From the NCBI GenBank assembly GCA_964401455.1, contig CAYNYI010000010.1:1-39426 (forward strand): a stretch of 39,426 bases of DNA, given 5' to 3'. Below are positions 8,081 to 15,437 of the stretch, in pieces. Source of the stretch: CAYNYI01 sp964401455 (GTDB taxonomy: Bacteria > Fibrobacterota > OXYB2-FULL-49-7 > CAYNYI01). Numbering within the stretch: the first letter of the stretch is position 1; every line of letters starts with the position of its first letter. The position numbers were made by a program, and so were the translations under genes. The notes beneath the pieces were generated by a model. The model did not search any database. It saw only the letters and a list, made by a program, of their open reading frames with translations, and had not been told where the DNA came from.

Positions 8081-8365
8081 TCAGTCCCATATTTTTTTTG
8101 GATCCGGAAGCGAATCTTTGTTGTCTCTGGCGAATTTAAATTTTTTTTCCAGTTCCGCCATCCTGTTCTTTTCAGAATCCTTTGCCTTGTCAAAACGGGC
8201 ATCCAGCCATTCCTTCTTGTTTTTTTCCTTAGTAAGGAAATTTTCCATAGATTCTATTTCCCGCTTTTTCTTTTCATGCCTCATCACCTTTCCTGTCTCG
8301 CGGTCAATATAGAGGGCCGAACCGCAGCAGGGGCACTCACTTTTTAAATATTTATCTTTTTGCAT
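8081..8365 (-). CDS. Small charged protein with single N-terminal Cys knuckle
   Basis: A 94-residue protein with SECPCCGSALYIDRETGKV near the N-terminus, the shape of one half of a zinc ribbon, followed by a long Lys/Glu-rich helical segment that is likely a coiled coil, ending KDSLPDPKKIWD. No second CxxC pair is present, so zinc would need a dimer or partner. A good ribosome-binding site (AGGAG) sits ahead of the ATG. The gene lies just downstream of the terminator that follows the SPOR lipoprotein, and its stop is 2 bp from the convergent amidase stop. Function is unknown; similar conserved hypotheticals exist in many Gram-negative anaerobes as far as I recall. Confidence 0.7.
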   Translation of the reverse strand: MQKDKYLKSECPCCGSALYIDRETGKVMRHEKKKREIESMENFLTKEKNKKEWLDARFDKAKDSEKNRMAELEKKFKFARDNKDSLPDPKKIWD

Positions 8366-8388
8366 GACTTTACTCCTTTTGCATATTT

Positions 8389-8420
8389 AAAAAAGCCGCC
8401 GGAGTTTAATCCGGCGGCTT
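8389..8420 (-). terminator. Rho-independent terminator of the SPOR lipoprotein gene
   Basis: AAGCCGCCGGA and TCCGGCGGCTT form a perfect 11-bp stem with a six-base loop. Read on the minus strand, the stem is followed directly by six T. It lies 38 bp past the lipoprotein stop, before the small Cys-knuckle gene. Confidence 0.88.
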
Positions 8421-8457
8421 ATGAAAGATCTTAAGGCATAAAAAGGTTTGGGTAAAA

Positions 8458-9423
8458 TTATTCCCAGCTGTCACCCCAATCGTCCCATTCCTGCTCTGTG
8501 CCGGAAGAAGCCCCGGAGTCGGTTGAAGTAGCATCGCCGGATCCTGTTGTTGCGGAAGTCCCGGATGCTTCTGCCCCGGAGGCCGCGGGAGAGGCTGTCG
8601 GTGTTGTAGCGGTAGTTCCTGTGGCTGTTGTGCCTTCTGACGCCGGTGCCGCCGAGGTTTCTGCGGGAACCGCCGTGGTTTCCTGAGATGTCGCCGGCGC
8701 AGCGGATTCATATGAATCGGTTGTTGTTGTTGTTCCCGTTGATGTGTTGTCGAAATCGAAGTCGTTGTTTGAAGACGACGATTCTGTCCCGTATGAAGAC
8801 TCTGAACCGTATGAATCTGAATCGTAAGTCGTTGTCTCTGTTCCGTAGCTTCCTGAAGTTTCTGAACCGTAAGACTCATAGCCGGCTGTTTCTACTCCCT
8901 TGCTGTCATTGAATTTAGAGTCTACCCAGTAGTCAAAACCCATTGGTCTCAGAACATTAGCACCGTAGGAATCGGCCGCTGTTTTTCCGTCAAAATAACC
9001 TACACGTACCCGGTAATATGTCCCGAGCGCGACCTCGGAAGGGTTCTGTACTTCGGCGATATAGGGCGTGATACCCGCGTCTTCGAGTTTCCTTACGTAT
9101 TTCTCTGCTGTCACCCGCGCTGGGCAGGAAGCGATCTGTACAACATAATTACCGGCAGCGCCCGGAAGAACATCTGAAGTGAAGGATGAGGACGAAGACT
9201 CCTCAACGGGAGCTTCCTCCATTACCGGCTCTTCCGGAATCTCGGAGTCGAACGAGGACATATCATCTTCTCCCAGAGCGGCTCCTTCGGCAAATTCTTC
9301 GTCGATGCTCTGGATTTCACTTTCGATTAATTCCTCTTCGCTTTTATCTCCTCCGCATCCGACAAGCCCTATTAGCATGACAGCTGTAAAAGCCGTAAGC
9401 AGAATTCTAAAGTATAGATGCAT
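8458..9423 (-). CDS. SPOR-domain lipoprotein with low-complexity Ser/Thr/Gly tail
   Basis: The 321-residue product has a lipoprotein signal ending LVGC, so C23 is the lipidation site. An acidic linker (25-75) and a Ser run lead to a SPOR domain at about 91-170 (NYVVQIASC...AEKYVRKLEDAG...YYRVRVGYF), a fold that binds denuded glycan strands at division sites. Residues about 175-310 are low-complexity, first with repeated SYGxE/TYGxE units, then Ala/Thr/Ser-rich like a glycosylated linker. The protein ends with an acidic aromatic WDDWGDSWE. The gene has its own terminator and a GGGAGG ribosome-binding site. Likely an outer-membrane lipoprotein reaching into the peptidoglycan. The tail's role is unknown. 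Confidence 0.82.
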   Translation of the reverse strand: MHLYFRILLTAFTAVMLIGLVGCGGDKSEEELIESEIQSIDEEFAEGAALGEDDMSSFDSEIPEEPVMEEAPVEESSSSSFTSDVLPGAAGNYVVQIASCPARVTAEKYVRKLEDAGITPYIAEVQNPSEVALGTYYRVRVGYFDGKTAADSYGANVLRPMGFDYWVDSKFNDSKGVETAGYESYGSETSGSYGTETTTYDSDSYGSESSYGTESSSSNNDFDFDNTSTGTTTTTDSYESAAPATSQETTAVPAETSAAPASEGTTATGTTATTPTASPAASGAEASGTSATTGSGDATSTDSGASSGTEQEWDDWGDSWE

Positions 9424-9486
9424 TGATACCTCCCATTTTATTGATATTATGTAAAAAAGTTAATGTCTAAATCATAATCCCCACGT

Positions 9487-9509
9487 CTTAAATATAAATA
9501 TAATTTAAG
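9487..9509. repeat. AT-rich inverted repeat upstream of the SPOR lipoprotein gene
   Basis: CTTAAAT and ATTTAAG form a perfect 7-bp inverted pair around nine AT bases. It sits in the 120-bp gap between two minus-strand genes and could be an operator, part of a promoter, or a weak terminator for the upstream gene. Confidence 0.3.
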
Positions 9510-9543
9510 GAAATGCAAGGATACTAAATTTTTTGTAAATAAT

Positions 9544-10593
9544 TTATCGGGGAAGCGACTGCAGTATGTCCTCCGCCTCGCGCGCTTCAATCGTTCCTCT
9601 GTATTCTTCTGTTATCTTTTCAAGTAATTTTCGTGCTTTTTTTGTGTTCCCTAAAAAGACTTCTTTTTGAGCCCGGGTAAAAATGTCAGAAGCTTCGGAA
9701 GAATTTTTGTTTTTGGATACCTCACTGCCGCAAGAGTTAATAAGGTAACTGCCGTAAGAGATGTAGGCCCTCTCCGGAGCGGAGTTTTCGGATTGATAAA
9801 ATCTAAGAGACTTGCTTTTAAAAAGTATGTAGCCCTGCTCATGTTTGTATTCCGCTTCAAGTATTATCCGTGAATGCCCAGGTGAAGTGAACAAAAGTTT
9901 CCCCGGAACGATCCGCCCGTTGAACTCGCGGTATAAAAGCGATATGCGGCTTTCATCAGATTTCTTTGATATTGTTTCTCCTGTAAGCCGGTCTTTCTCG
10001 ATGTTTATTTTACGGACAGTTATTTTTCTGACGAGGTTGTCCTTAGGATCTATAATGAATAAAAAGCGGTCATTCCAGGACTCCCTTATTGTGTCTCCCG
10101 ACGCTTCCGAATGGTAGTCCGGCTTTTCTCCCGGACGAGCGCTGAAAGTAACTTCATATAATCCGGAAAGGGAGTCGAACGTAAGTTCTGATTCTGTTGA
10201 TTTTTTGAATTCGCTGTAATTTTCAGGAGATCTTTTTTGCTCAAAACTGTTCAGTATATAATTGAATATTTTTTCGGGAGTGAACATATCAGCAATCAGG
10301 CTTCGCATTATGGAGGAATATTCCGTATTTGCCGGAATAATTGAATATCCTTTCCCGCTTTGGAATTTTTCTCTGAAAACAGGTTTCGACAAGCCCCTTT
10401 TCTCAGTTTCTTTTATAATTCTGTTATAGAATTTTCCTTCTACAGAAAGTGGTACGCTGTAGCAATTCAAACCGTCCTGCTCAAGCAGCGCATGATATGA
10501 ACGCGCTCTTCTCATTAAGCTTTCGGGCGTTTCCGCAGTTATCCCGAAGAATAACAGGAGCACAGCCGGAAGAAAAATGATCTGAATCCTCAG
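9544..10593 (-). CDS. Exported protein of unknown function, probable CTG start
   Basis: I do not recognise this family. A GTG at 10563 would give 339 residues but cuts the signal peptide in half. In the same frame a CTG at 10593 adds RIQIIFLPAV in front of LLLFFGITAETPES, giving a proper signal peptide and 349 residues. That CTG overlaps the hisB stop as CTGA and has AAAGGGGG a few bases upstream. The middle (about 80-260) looks beta-rich, with many charged strands like outer-membrane lipoprotein-sorting or periplasmic beta proteins. The C-terminal 50 residues (IFTRAQKEVFLGNTKKARKL then LEKITEEYRGT) resemble a TPR-like helical pair. The context, at the end of the rodZ-his run, does not reveal a role. 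Confidence 0.65.
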   Translation of the reverse strand: MRIQIIFLPAVLLLFFGITAETPESLMRRARSYHALLEQDGLNCYSVPLSVEGKFYNRIIKETEKRGLSKPVFREKFQSGKGYSIIPANTEYSSIMRSLIADMFTPEKIFNYILNSFEQKRSPENYSEFKKSTESELTFDSLSGLYEVTFSARPGEKPDYHSEASGDTIRESWNDRFLFIIDPKDNLVRKITVRKINIEKDRLTGETISKKSDESRISLLYREFNGRIVPGKLLFTSPGHSRIILEAEYKHEQGYILFKSKSLRFYQSENSAPERAYISYGSYLINSCGSEVSKNKNSSEASDIFTRAQKEVFLGNTKKARKLLEKITEEYRGTIEAREAEDILQSLPR

Positions 10594-11183
10594 AGAGCCC
10601 CCTTTGTGCTCGGGATTGCGCCCGCGACAGAAGGGTCCTGCGTGCAGGCCTGTTTGAGGGCGCGCGCGAAGGATTTAAATATTGCCTCAATGCAGTGATG
10701 AGTGTTCCCGGTTTTTAATAGATCAATATGAAGATTTATGCGTGCGTTGTCCGATAAAGCCTTGAAAAATTCGGAAACGAGTTCCGTATCGAATTCTCCG
10801 GTTTTTTCTCTTTTAATGTCAGCGTTATATTCAAAAAATGTTCTTCCTCCGAGATCAAGCGCTGTGCGCGCCAGAGACTCATCCATAGGTATAAGCGCGC
10901 AGCCGTATCTGTTGATACCCTTTTTTTCGCCAAGAGCTTCCGCCAGAGCAAGCCCCAAACATATGCCGGTATCCTCTACCGAATGGTGTAAATCCACCTC
11001 GGTGTCTCCCTTGCATTTCAGTTTAAGATCCAGGCCGCCGTGCCGTGCGAGCAGATCCATCATGTGATTAAAAAATCCGCTTCCGCTTTCAGACGCGCAT
11101 TCACCCGTTCCATCAAGATTGAGCTTCAGGATAACGTCAGTTTCTTTTGTTTTTCTCTTAATTTCAGCTTTTCTTTGCATCAT
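10590..11183 (-). CDS. hisB: Imidazoleglycerol-phosphate dehydratase
   Basis: HisB dehydrates imidazole-glycerol phosphate to imidazole-acetol phosphate, the sixth step of histidine synthesis, using two manganese ions. The 197-residue length fits the monofunctional enzyme. Metal-ligand motifs are complete: FFNHMMDLLARHGG, DLHHSVEDTGICLG, and GNTHHCIEAIFKSFARAL, with PMDESLARTALDLGGR between them. There is no N-terminal phosphatase domain, so histidinol phosphatase must be elsewhere. The start overlaps the hisC stop by four bases (ATGA), a sign of coupled translation. Only hisC and hisB of the pathway are in this window. Confidence 0.96.
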   Translation of the reverse strand: MMQRKAEIKRKTKETDVILKLNLDGTGECASESGSGFFNHMMDLLARHGGLDLKLKCKGDTEVDLHHSVEDTGICLGLALAEALGEKKGINRYGCALIPMDESLARTALDLGGRTFFEYNADIKREKTGEFDTELVSEFFKALSDNARINLHIDLLKTGNTHHCIEAIFKSFARALKQACTQDPSVAGAIPSTKGAL

Positions 11184-12238
11184 TCTTCTCCTGTTATTTT
11201 GAGCAGTTCTTCTATCAATGTCCGGGTTTGTTTTTTCGTTCCTATTGTTGCTCTGAGACAGCCCTCGATAAGAGGATGACCTTTCTGAGGCCTGACAAGT
11301 ATTCCCTTCTTGCGCAGTAATTCCGAGGTATATACAGCTCTGTCTTCGAGGGACATAAGTATGAAATTTGACGCGGATGGAAAGACTTTAATATTTTTTT
11401 TCCTCAATTCCAGGACTGCTTTTCCTCTGTTTTGAATGACATCCTTTATGTATCGTTCAATACTTTGACGATCATTAAGCGCGGCCGGTACCGCCTTAGC
11501 GGTTATTGTATTAACACTGTACGGAGAAGCGGCTTTTCTGTAGAAATTTATAATCCGTTCCTGTCCAAAGATAACACCGAACCGAAGACCACCCAGGCCA
11601 AAAGCTTTGCTGAACGTTCTCAGTATTATAATGTTGTCGGTTTCTTTAGCCAGTCTTATATTGTCCACCCCGGAGAATTGATAGTATGCCTCATCCAGAA
11701 GAAAAAGTGTTTCGGGGTTTTCCTGCGCGGTCTTTTTTATGTATTCCGATTCTATAAGAGAACCTGAGGGTACAGAAGGGGAAACGAATACCGCGATATC
11801 TGGTTTCTCTTCTTTGAGGAGCCTGCTGTATGTTTCGTAAGGAAAAACAAAACGTTCTTCATAATCAGCCGGTATAATGTTAAGAGCAAGAAGCTCAGCG
11901 TAGAATCTGAACATTGAGAAAGTAGGGAAGGGGATCAGCACCTTTGATCCGGATTCACCGAATATCTGGAATGTGGACATGATTGACTCATCTGATCCAT
12001 TACTGATCTGGATCATTTCCGGAGGTAAATCGAAATAGGAGGAAAGCGACTCATAAAGCGGGCGGTATTCTGGATAAGCCGCAATCTCATCTGCAGTAAC
12101 AGAACGCAGCGCTTTCAGTACTGCAGGGCTGCAGCCCTCTGTATTCTCGTTAAAGTCAAGACGCATAAACGACCTGCGCCCCTCAAGAGGAGGGTTGTAG
12201 GGGGCCATATTCAATACTGATTTTCTCGGATTAATCAT
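11180..12238 (-). CDS. hisC: Histidinol-phosphate aminotransferase
   Basis: This PLP enzyme of fold type I transfers an amino group from glutamate to imidazole-acetol phosphate. The 352 residues show the expected order: LDFNENTEG near residue 28, ISNGSDESI at the cofactor phosphate, LLDEAYYQFSG with the PLP-contacting Asp and Tyr, and RTFSKAFGLGGLRFG, where the Lys forms the Schiff base and the Arg follows. VRPQKGHPLIEGCLRATIGT closes the protein and holds the substrate-binding Arg. The gene sits between a 45-residue membrane ORF and hisB, overlapping hisB by ATGA. A role on aromatic amino acids is possible but the hisB neighbour favours histidine. Confidence 0.95.
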   Translation of the reverse strand: MINPRKSVLNMAPYNPPLEGRRSFMRLDFNENTEGCSPAVLKALRSVTADEIAAYPEYRPLYESLSSYFDLPPEMIQISNGSDESIMSTFQIFGESGSKVLIPFPTFSMFRFYAELLALNIIPADYEERFVFPYETYSRLLKEEKPDIAVFVSPSVPSGSLIESEYIKKTAQENPETLFLLDEAYYQFSGVDNIRLAKETDNIIILRTFSKAFGLGGLRFGVIFGQERIINFYRKAASPYSVNTITAKAVPAALNDRQSIERYIKDVIQNRGKAVLELRKKNIKVFPSASNFILMSLEDRAVYTSELLRKKGILVRPQKGHPLIEGCLRATIGTKKQTRTLIEELLKITGEE

Positions 12239-12249
12239 TTGCCGCGACT

Positions 12250-12387
12250 TTAAAAATAATCATGCTCTTCAAGGTTCTTTGTCAGCTGCGTCATTTCTTT
12301 CTCAAGGCTATTCACCTCTATGAGTGTGAAAAACAAAAAGAACCCCATTGTAATATAGGCCAGAAGATAAATCAGCGCGGTAATCAT
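12250..12387 (-). CDS. Tiny single-span membrane protein (45 aa)
   Basis: Translation of the minus strand gives a 45-residue ORF beginning MITALIYLLAYITMGFFLFF, a clear membrane helix, then a charged helical tail with Leu spacing (LEKEMTQLTKNLEEHDYF) that looks like a short coiled coil. Its ATG overlaps the TGA of the TatD-radical SAM fusion as ATGA, which supports real, coupled translation. It ends 11 bp before the hisC start. The topology resembles small division or envelope scaffolding proteins, but I cannot name a family. It is not in frame with either neighbour. The overlap and the amphipathic tail are the main support; conservation in relatives is unknown. Confidence 0.55.
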   Translation of the reverse strand: MITALIYLLAYITMGFFLFFTLIEVNSLEKEMTQLTKNLEEHDYF

Positions 12388-13790
12388 TCACTTTCCTCCT
12401 CTTTAAAGGAAATATATGGTCTTGCTCTGAAGACGGCTCCAAGACTCTCGGCTGTCCTGCGGCACTGCTCAATATCGACTCCCGGCATCTGTACCGCCGA
12501 GGCCGTTACGAGTGGTATTTTCCCCGAGCATCCTTTTATGAATTCAAGTACCGCCTTATAACTTTCGGGTCCTGTTTCGGGTCTGCAAAGAATGTTGTAT
12601 TTGCCCGGATCCGATCCGTTAAGACTTACCGAAACCTCATCAATACAATCAGAGATATCTTCTGTTATATCCCGCCCGTTTGTAAGGCTTCCAAGCCCGT
12701 TTGTATTTAATCTAACTTTCTTATTTCTGCTTTTCAAGTATAAAGCTGTCTTTCTAAGCGCATCCAACCGCAGCGTGGGTTCTCCGAAGCCACAAAAAAC
12801 CGCTTCGTTAAAATTATGCTGTTTCTCGAGTTCTGCTTTTATCTCTTCAAAAGAAGGTTCTTCGGTAAGTTTTAGATTATATTCGCCGAAGTTGTAGCTG
12901 CCGGATGTCCGCTTGCAGAATGAGCATCTGTTGGTACATCGTGAGGTCAGGTTTATATATATGCTGTTATTATATCTGTAAATGATTTGAGGATTATTTT
13001 CGCCCTTTATAGCGAAAAGTTTCATAACGTTTTCTGTGGAAGCGGCCGCAATCTCCTCAGGTGTTTTATTACAGACTTCTGCTAAAAAAATAATGGTTTC
13101 CCGCAGGAAAGCCGGTTCGTTTCTTTTCCCTCTGAGAGGTACCGGAGCAAGGTACGGAGAATCGGTTTCGGCCATTATTAATCTAAGCGGAAGTTTTCTG
13201 AATACTTCTTTTATTTCGGATTTTTTATATGTAATATTACCGGCGGCCGAAATATAAAACCCCAGGTCTGCGAAAAGGGACGCCTGACGGTAATTCCCGG
13301 AAAAACAATGCATAACGCCGCCAGATTCCGGCATGTTGTTTTTCAGGATGTCGTAGGTGTCTTCATAGGCATCACGGCAATGAACTATAAGCGGAAGTCC
13401 GGTAGTCGAGGCAAGCTCTGTCTGGAATTCGAAAAGAGAACGTTGACTCTTTTTGTCTGTTCCGCTTTTAAAATAATCAAGTCCGGCTTCCCCGATGGCG
13501 CGGACTTTAGGATCCGAGGCGAATCCCCTCAGTTTACTCTGCCAGTTGTCTCCGGGAGCATCCGCGCAGTGCGGGTGTATGCCTGCCGAAGCATAAATTT
13601 TAGAATGAGCCGCGGATAGCTTAATTGAAGATTCAGTCGTCTCCAGAGAATTTCCGGCATTCAGCACGCCGATAATTCCCCTCGAACTGAATGATGAAAT
13701 AACTTTTTCCCGGTCTGCGTCAAATGCCGCATCATCCAGATGGCAGTGAGGGTCAAAATATAAAAGCGAGGGGTTTTTGGTACTGCTCAT
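12384..13790 (-). CDS. TatD-family nuclease fused to TatD-linked radical SAM domain
   Basis: The 468-residue protein joins two enzymes. Residues 1-262 are a complete TatD-type metal hydrolase with H15 and H17 (DPHCHLD), E101 (GEAGLDYF), H137 (HCRDA), H161 (MHCFSG) and D210 (AETDSPY), a family of DNA exonucleases or quality-control hydrolases. Residues about 268-468 are a radical SAM domain with the CxxxCxxC motif at C285, C289 and C292 (CTNRCSFC), a CGFGEPTL glycine-rich SAM-binding segment and SVSLNGSDP. The latter matches the TatD-associated radical SAM family, usually a separate neighbouring gene. The gene directly abuts rodZ and overlaps the tiny membrane ORF. The substrate of the radical SAM part is not known. 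Confidence 0.88.
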   Translation of the reverse strand: MSSTKNPSLLYFDPHCHLDDAAFDADREKVISSFSSRGIIGVLNAGNSLETTESSIKLSAAHSKIYASAGIHPHCADAPGDNWQSKLRGFASDPKVRAIGEAGLDYFKSGTDKKSQRSLFEFQTELASTTGLPLIVHCRDAYEDTYDILKNNMPESGGVMHCFSGNYRQASLFADLGFYISAAGNITYKKSEIKEVFRKLPLRLIMAETDSPYLAPVPLRGKRNEPAFLRETIIFLAEVCNKTPEEIAAASTENVMKLFAIKGENNPQIIYRYNNSIYINLTSRCTNRCSFCKRTSGSYNFGEYNLKLTEEPSFEEIKAELEKQHNFNEAVFCGFGEPTLRLDALRKTALYLKSRNKKVRLNTNGLGSLTNGRDITEDISDCIDEVSVSLNGSDPGKYNILCRPETGPESYKAVLEFIKGCSGKIPLVTASAVQMPGVDIEQCRRTAESLGAVFRARPYISFKEEESE

Positions 13791-14762
13791 TTATCTGGAA
13801 TCCGGAGTCAATTTCCGATCATAGAAAGAATCCCAGCGGGAAGAGGAGACCGCTGTTATACCTTTTTTATCAATAATGGTATAACGTCCCGGAACGGGTC
13901 TTGATTTACCGCCTTTAGTAATTGCGGCGCCGCGTGTTTTGCTCATCTTTAGTAGAATACGGGCAGGGTCGGATATTGTTTTCTTTGTTCTGTCTGTAAA
14001 TATGTTTTTCCATGATTTTCCCTGAAAAACCGCCTCAACCCAGATGGTATCTTTTCCCGTATAGGATATAACCGCTTCAACTTCTTTTCCGCCTTCATCT
14101 CTGTATATTTTCCAGCTTGAGTTTCCGGTTTCGGATTTCTCAGCATCGCTTGTTTTTACATTGTGCGTCTCTTTATCTTTTTGCCCGTTCAAAGAAGAAT
14201 CTTTCTTTATGTTCGGGGTGACTATACTGTTTTCCGCTTCTTTTTCCGAATCTGCTTTGGGCGTGGTGGCGGAGATGTCCTGCCGGGTCTGATCCTTTTC
14301 CGAAAAAAGCGCTCCGCTTCTCATGAAGCTGATTATTATTGCTGCGATGATAAAGAGAAAAAATGCGGAGATGATTCTGAAATTAATTCCTTTTCCGGCG
14401 GGTTTTACTGTTATCTTTTCTTCTTCGACGGGTTTTGAATCCGGATCCTGGCCTGTCTCCGCGAGGTAGAGTTTTAGCACTTCGTTCGGGTCAACCTCAA
14501 GATATTCCGAAATGTTTTTAAGGAAAATTCTACGGTATGTCTCAGGAGGAAGTTTATCAAACTGGCTTTTTTCAATGGCATTTATGAAATCCACATTTAT
14601 CCGGGTTTCTTTTGCCATTTTATTTATTTCAATACGTGCGGCAATCCTTTCGCGGCGCAGGTAATTGCCAACGGCCTCAGAACGGCGTTCTTCGTTTTCT
14701 TTGCGATCCCGGTCTTTTCCGGAATCACCGCTGCGTTCTCCAAATTGTTGTGGATATTCCAT
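13791..14762 (-). CDS. rodZ: RodZ-like helix-turn-helix membrane protein
   Basis: RodZ links MreB filaments to the elongation machinery and helps keep rod shape. The order of parts fits: a charged leader (1-28), an HTH domain of the RodZ type at about 30-100 (VGNYLRRERIAARI...MAKETRINVDFINAIEKSQF...LPPETYRRIFLKNISEYL), a cytosolic linker, one membrane helix near 129-148, a polar Ser/Lys/Glu-rich periplasmic linker, and a C-terminal beta domain of the DUF4115 type from about 235 (WVEAVFQGKSWKNIF...PARILLKM). At 323 residues the length is typical. It stands between maf and the TatD fusion, whose ATG comes immediately after its stop. Other shape genes (mreB, rodA) are not in the window. Confidence 0.85.
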   Translation of the reverse strand: MEYPQQFGERSGDSGKDRDRKENEERRSEAVGNYLRRERIAARIEINKMAKETRINVDFINAIEKSQFDKLPPETYRRIFLKNISEYLEVDPNEVLKLYLAETGQDPDSKPVEEEKITVKPAGKGINFRIISAFFLFIIAAIIISFMRSGALFSEKDQTRQDISATTPKADSEKEAENSIVTPNIKKDSSLNGQKDKETHNVKTSDAEKSETGNSSWKIYRDEGGKEVEAVISYTGKDTIWVEAVFQGKSWKNIFTDRTKKTISDPARILLKMSKTRGAAITKGGKSRPVPGRYTIIDKKGITAVSSSRWDSFYDRKLTPDSR

Positions 14763-14815
14763 TTTATACCTTTTCCCTTATAATGAACGGTCCTTTATCC
14801 CGGTGTCCATTAAAA

Positions 14816-15400
14816 TTAAAATATCAATGCTCTTTTTTCAAGTATTTTCATGGTTTTGTTTAAGGGGAGTCCTACAACATTATAATAGCATCCCCTGATA
14901 GACTCGGTAAACAACGCGCCTCTTCCTTGAATCCCATATGAACCGGCCTTGTCAAGCGGTTCGCGGGAGTTTATGTATTCCCGGATTATTCTCTCCGGAA
15001 GATCGCTGAACCTCACATCCGTTTTTTCTGAATCGGTTATTATATCCATCTCAGGATTCAGAAGAATACAAATTCCGGTATATACTGAATGTTCATTACC
15101 GCTGAGTTTTTTCAAAATATTTGAAGCTTCTTTGGAAGAAGAAGGTTTTCCCAAAGGTGCACCTCTGAACCACACAACAGTATCAAAGGCCATTATTATC
15201 CCGTCTTTTATCTTAACAGAAGCGGCCTCCGCTTTTATTTTTGCGAGTGATATAGCGAAATTTTCCGGAAGTCCGCCGCTATAGTCCGGTTCTTCGGCAT
15301 TATTTTCAATTGTTTCAAATTGAATACCGGCCTTGGAAAGAATCCTGCTTCTTCTGGGAGATTTCGAAGCCAGAAATAATTTGCGTTTTGATTTATACAT
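14816..15400 (-). CDS. maf: Maf-family nucleoside triphosphate pyrophosphatase
   Basis: Maf enzymes hydrolyse non-canonical or excess NTPs to the monophosphate and pyrophosphate. The 194 residues start with FLASKSPRRSRILSKAGIQF, the phosphate-binding signature, then AFDTVVWFRGAPLGKPSS holding the catalytic Asp, HSVYTGICIL, and the C-terminal DKAGSYGIQGRGALF then NVVGLPL. The C-terminal form with GIQGxGA and VVGLPL points to the dTTP/UTP subgroup (YhdE-like) rather than the m7GTP subgroup. Upstream of the ATG there is only a poor ribosome-binding site (AAAACAAAAAA), so it may rely on translation of the preceding gene, 37 bp away. Confidence 0.92.
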   Translation of the reverse strand: MYKSKRKLFLASKSPRRSRILSKAGIQFETIENNAEEPDYSGGLPENFAISLAKIKAEAASVKIKDGIIMAFDTVVWFRGAPLGKPSSSKEASNILKKLSGNEHSVYTGICILLNPEMDIITDSEKTDVRFSDLPERIIREYINSREPLDKAGSYGIQGRGALFTESIRGCYYNVVGLPLNKTMKILEKRALIF

Positions 15401-15437
15401 TTTTTTGTTTTCAGGGTCGGTATCCGGACGGATCTTG

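Noticed and set aside
8406..8879. 157-residue minus-strand frame rich in Gln, Pro and Arg
   Set aside because: It is an out-of-frame reading of the low-complexity tail of the SPOR lipoprotein.
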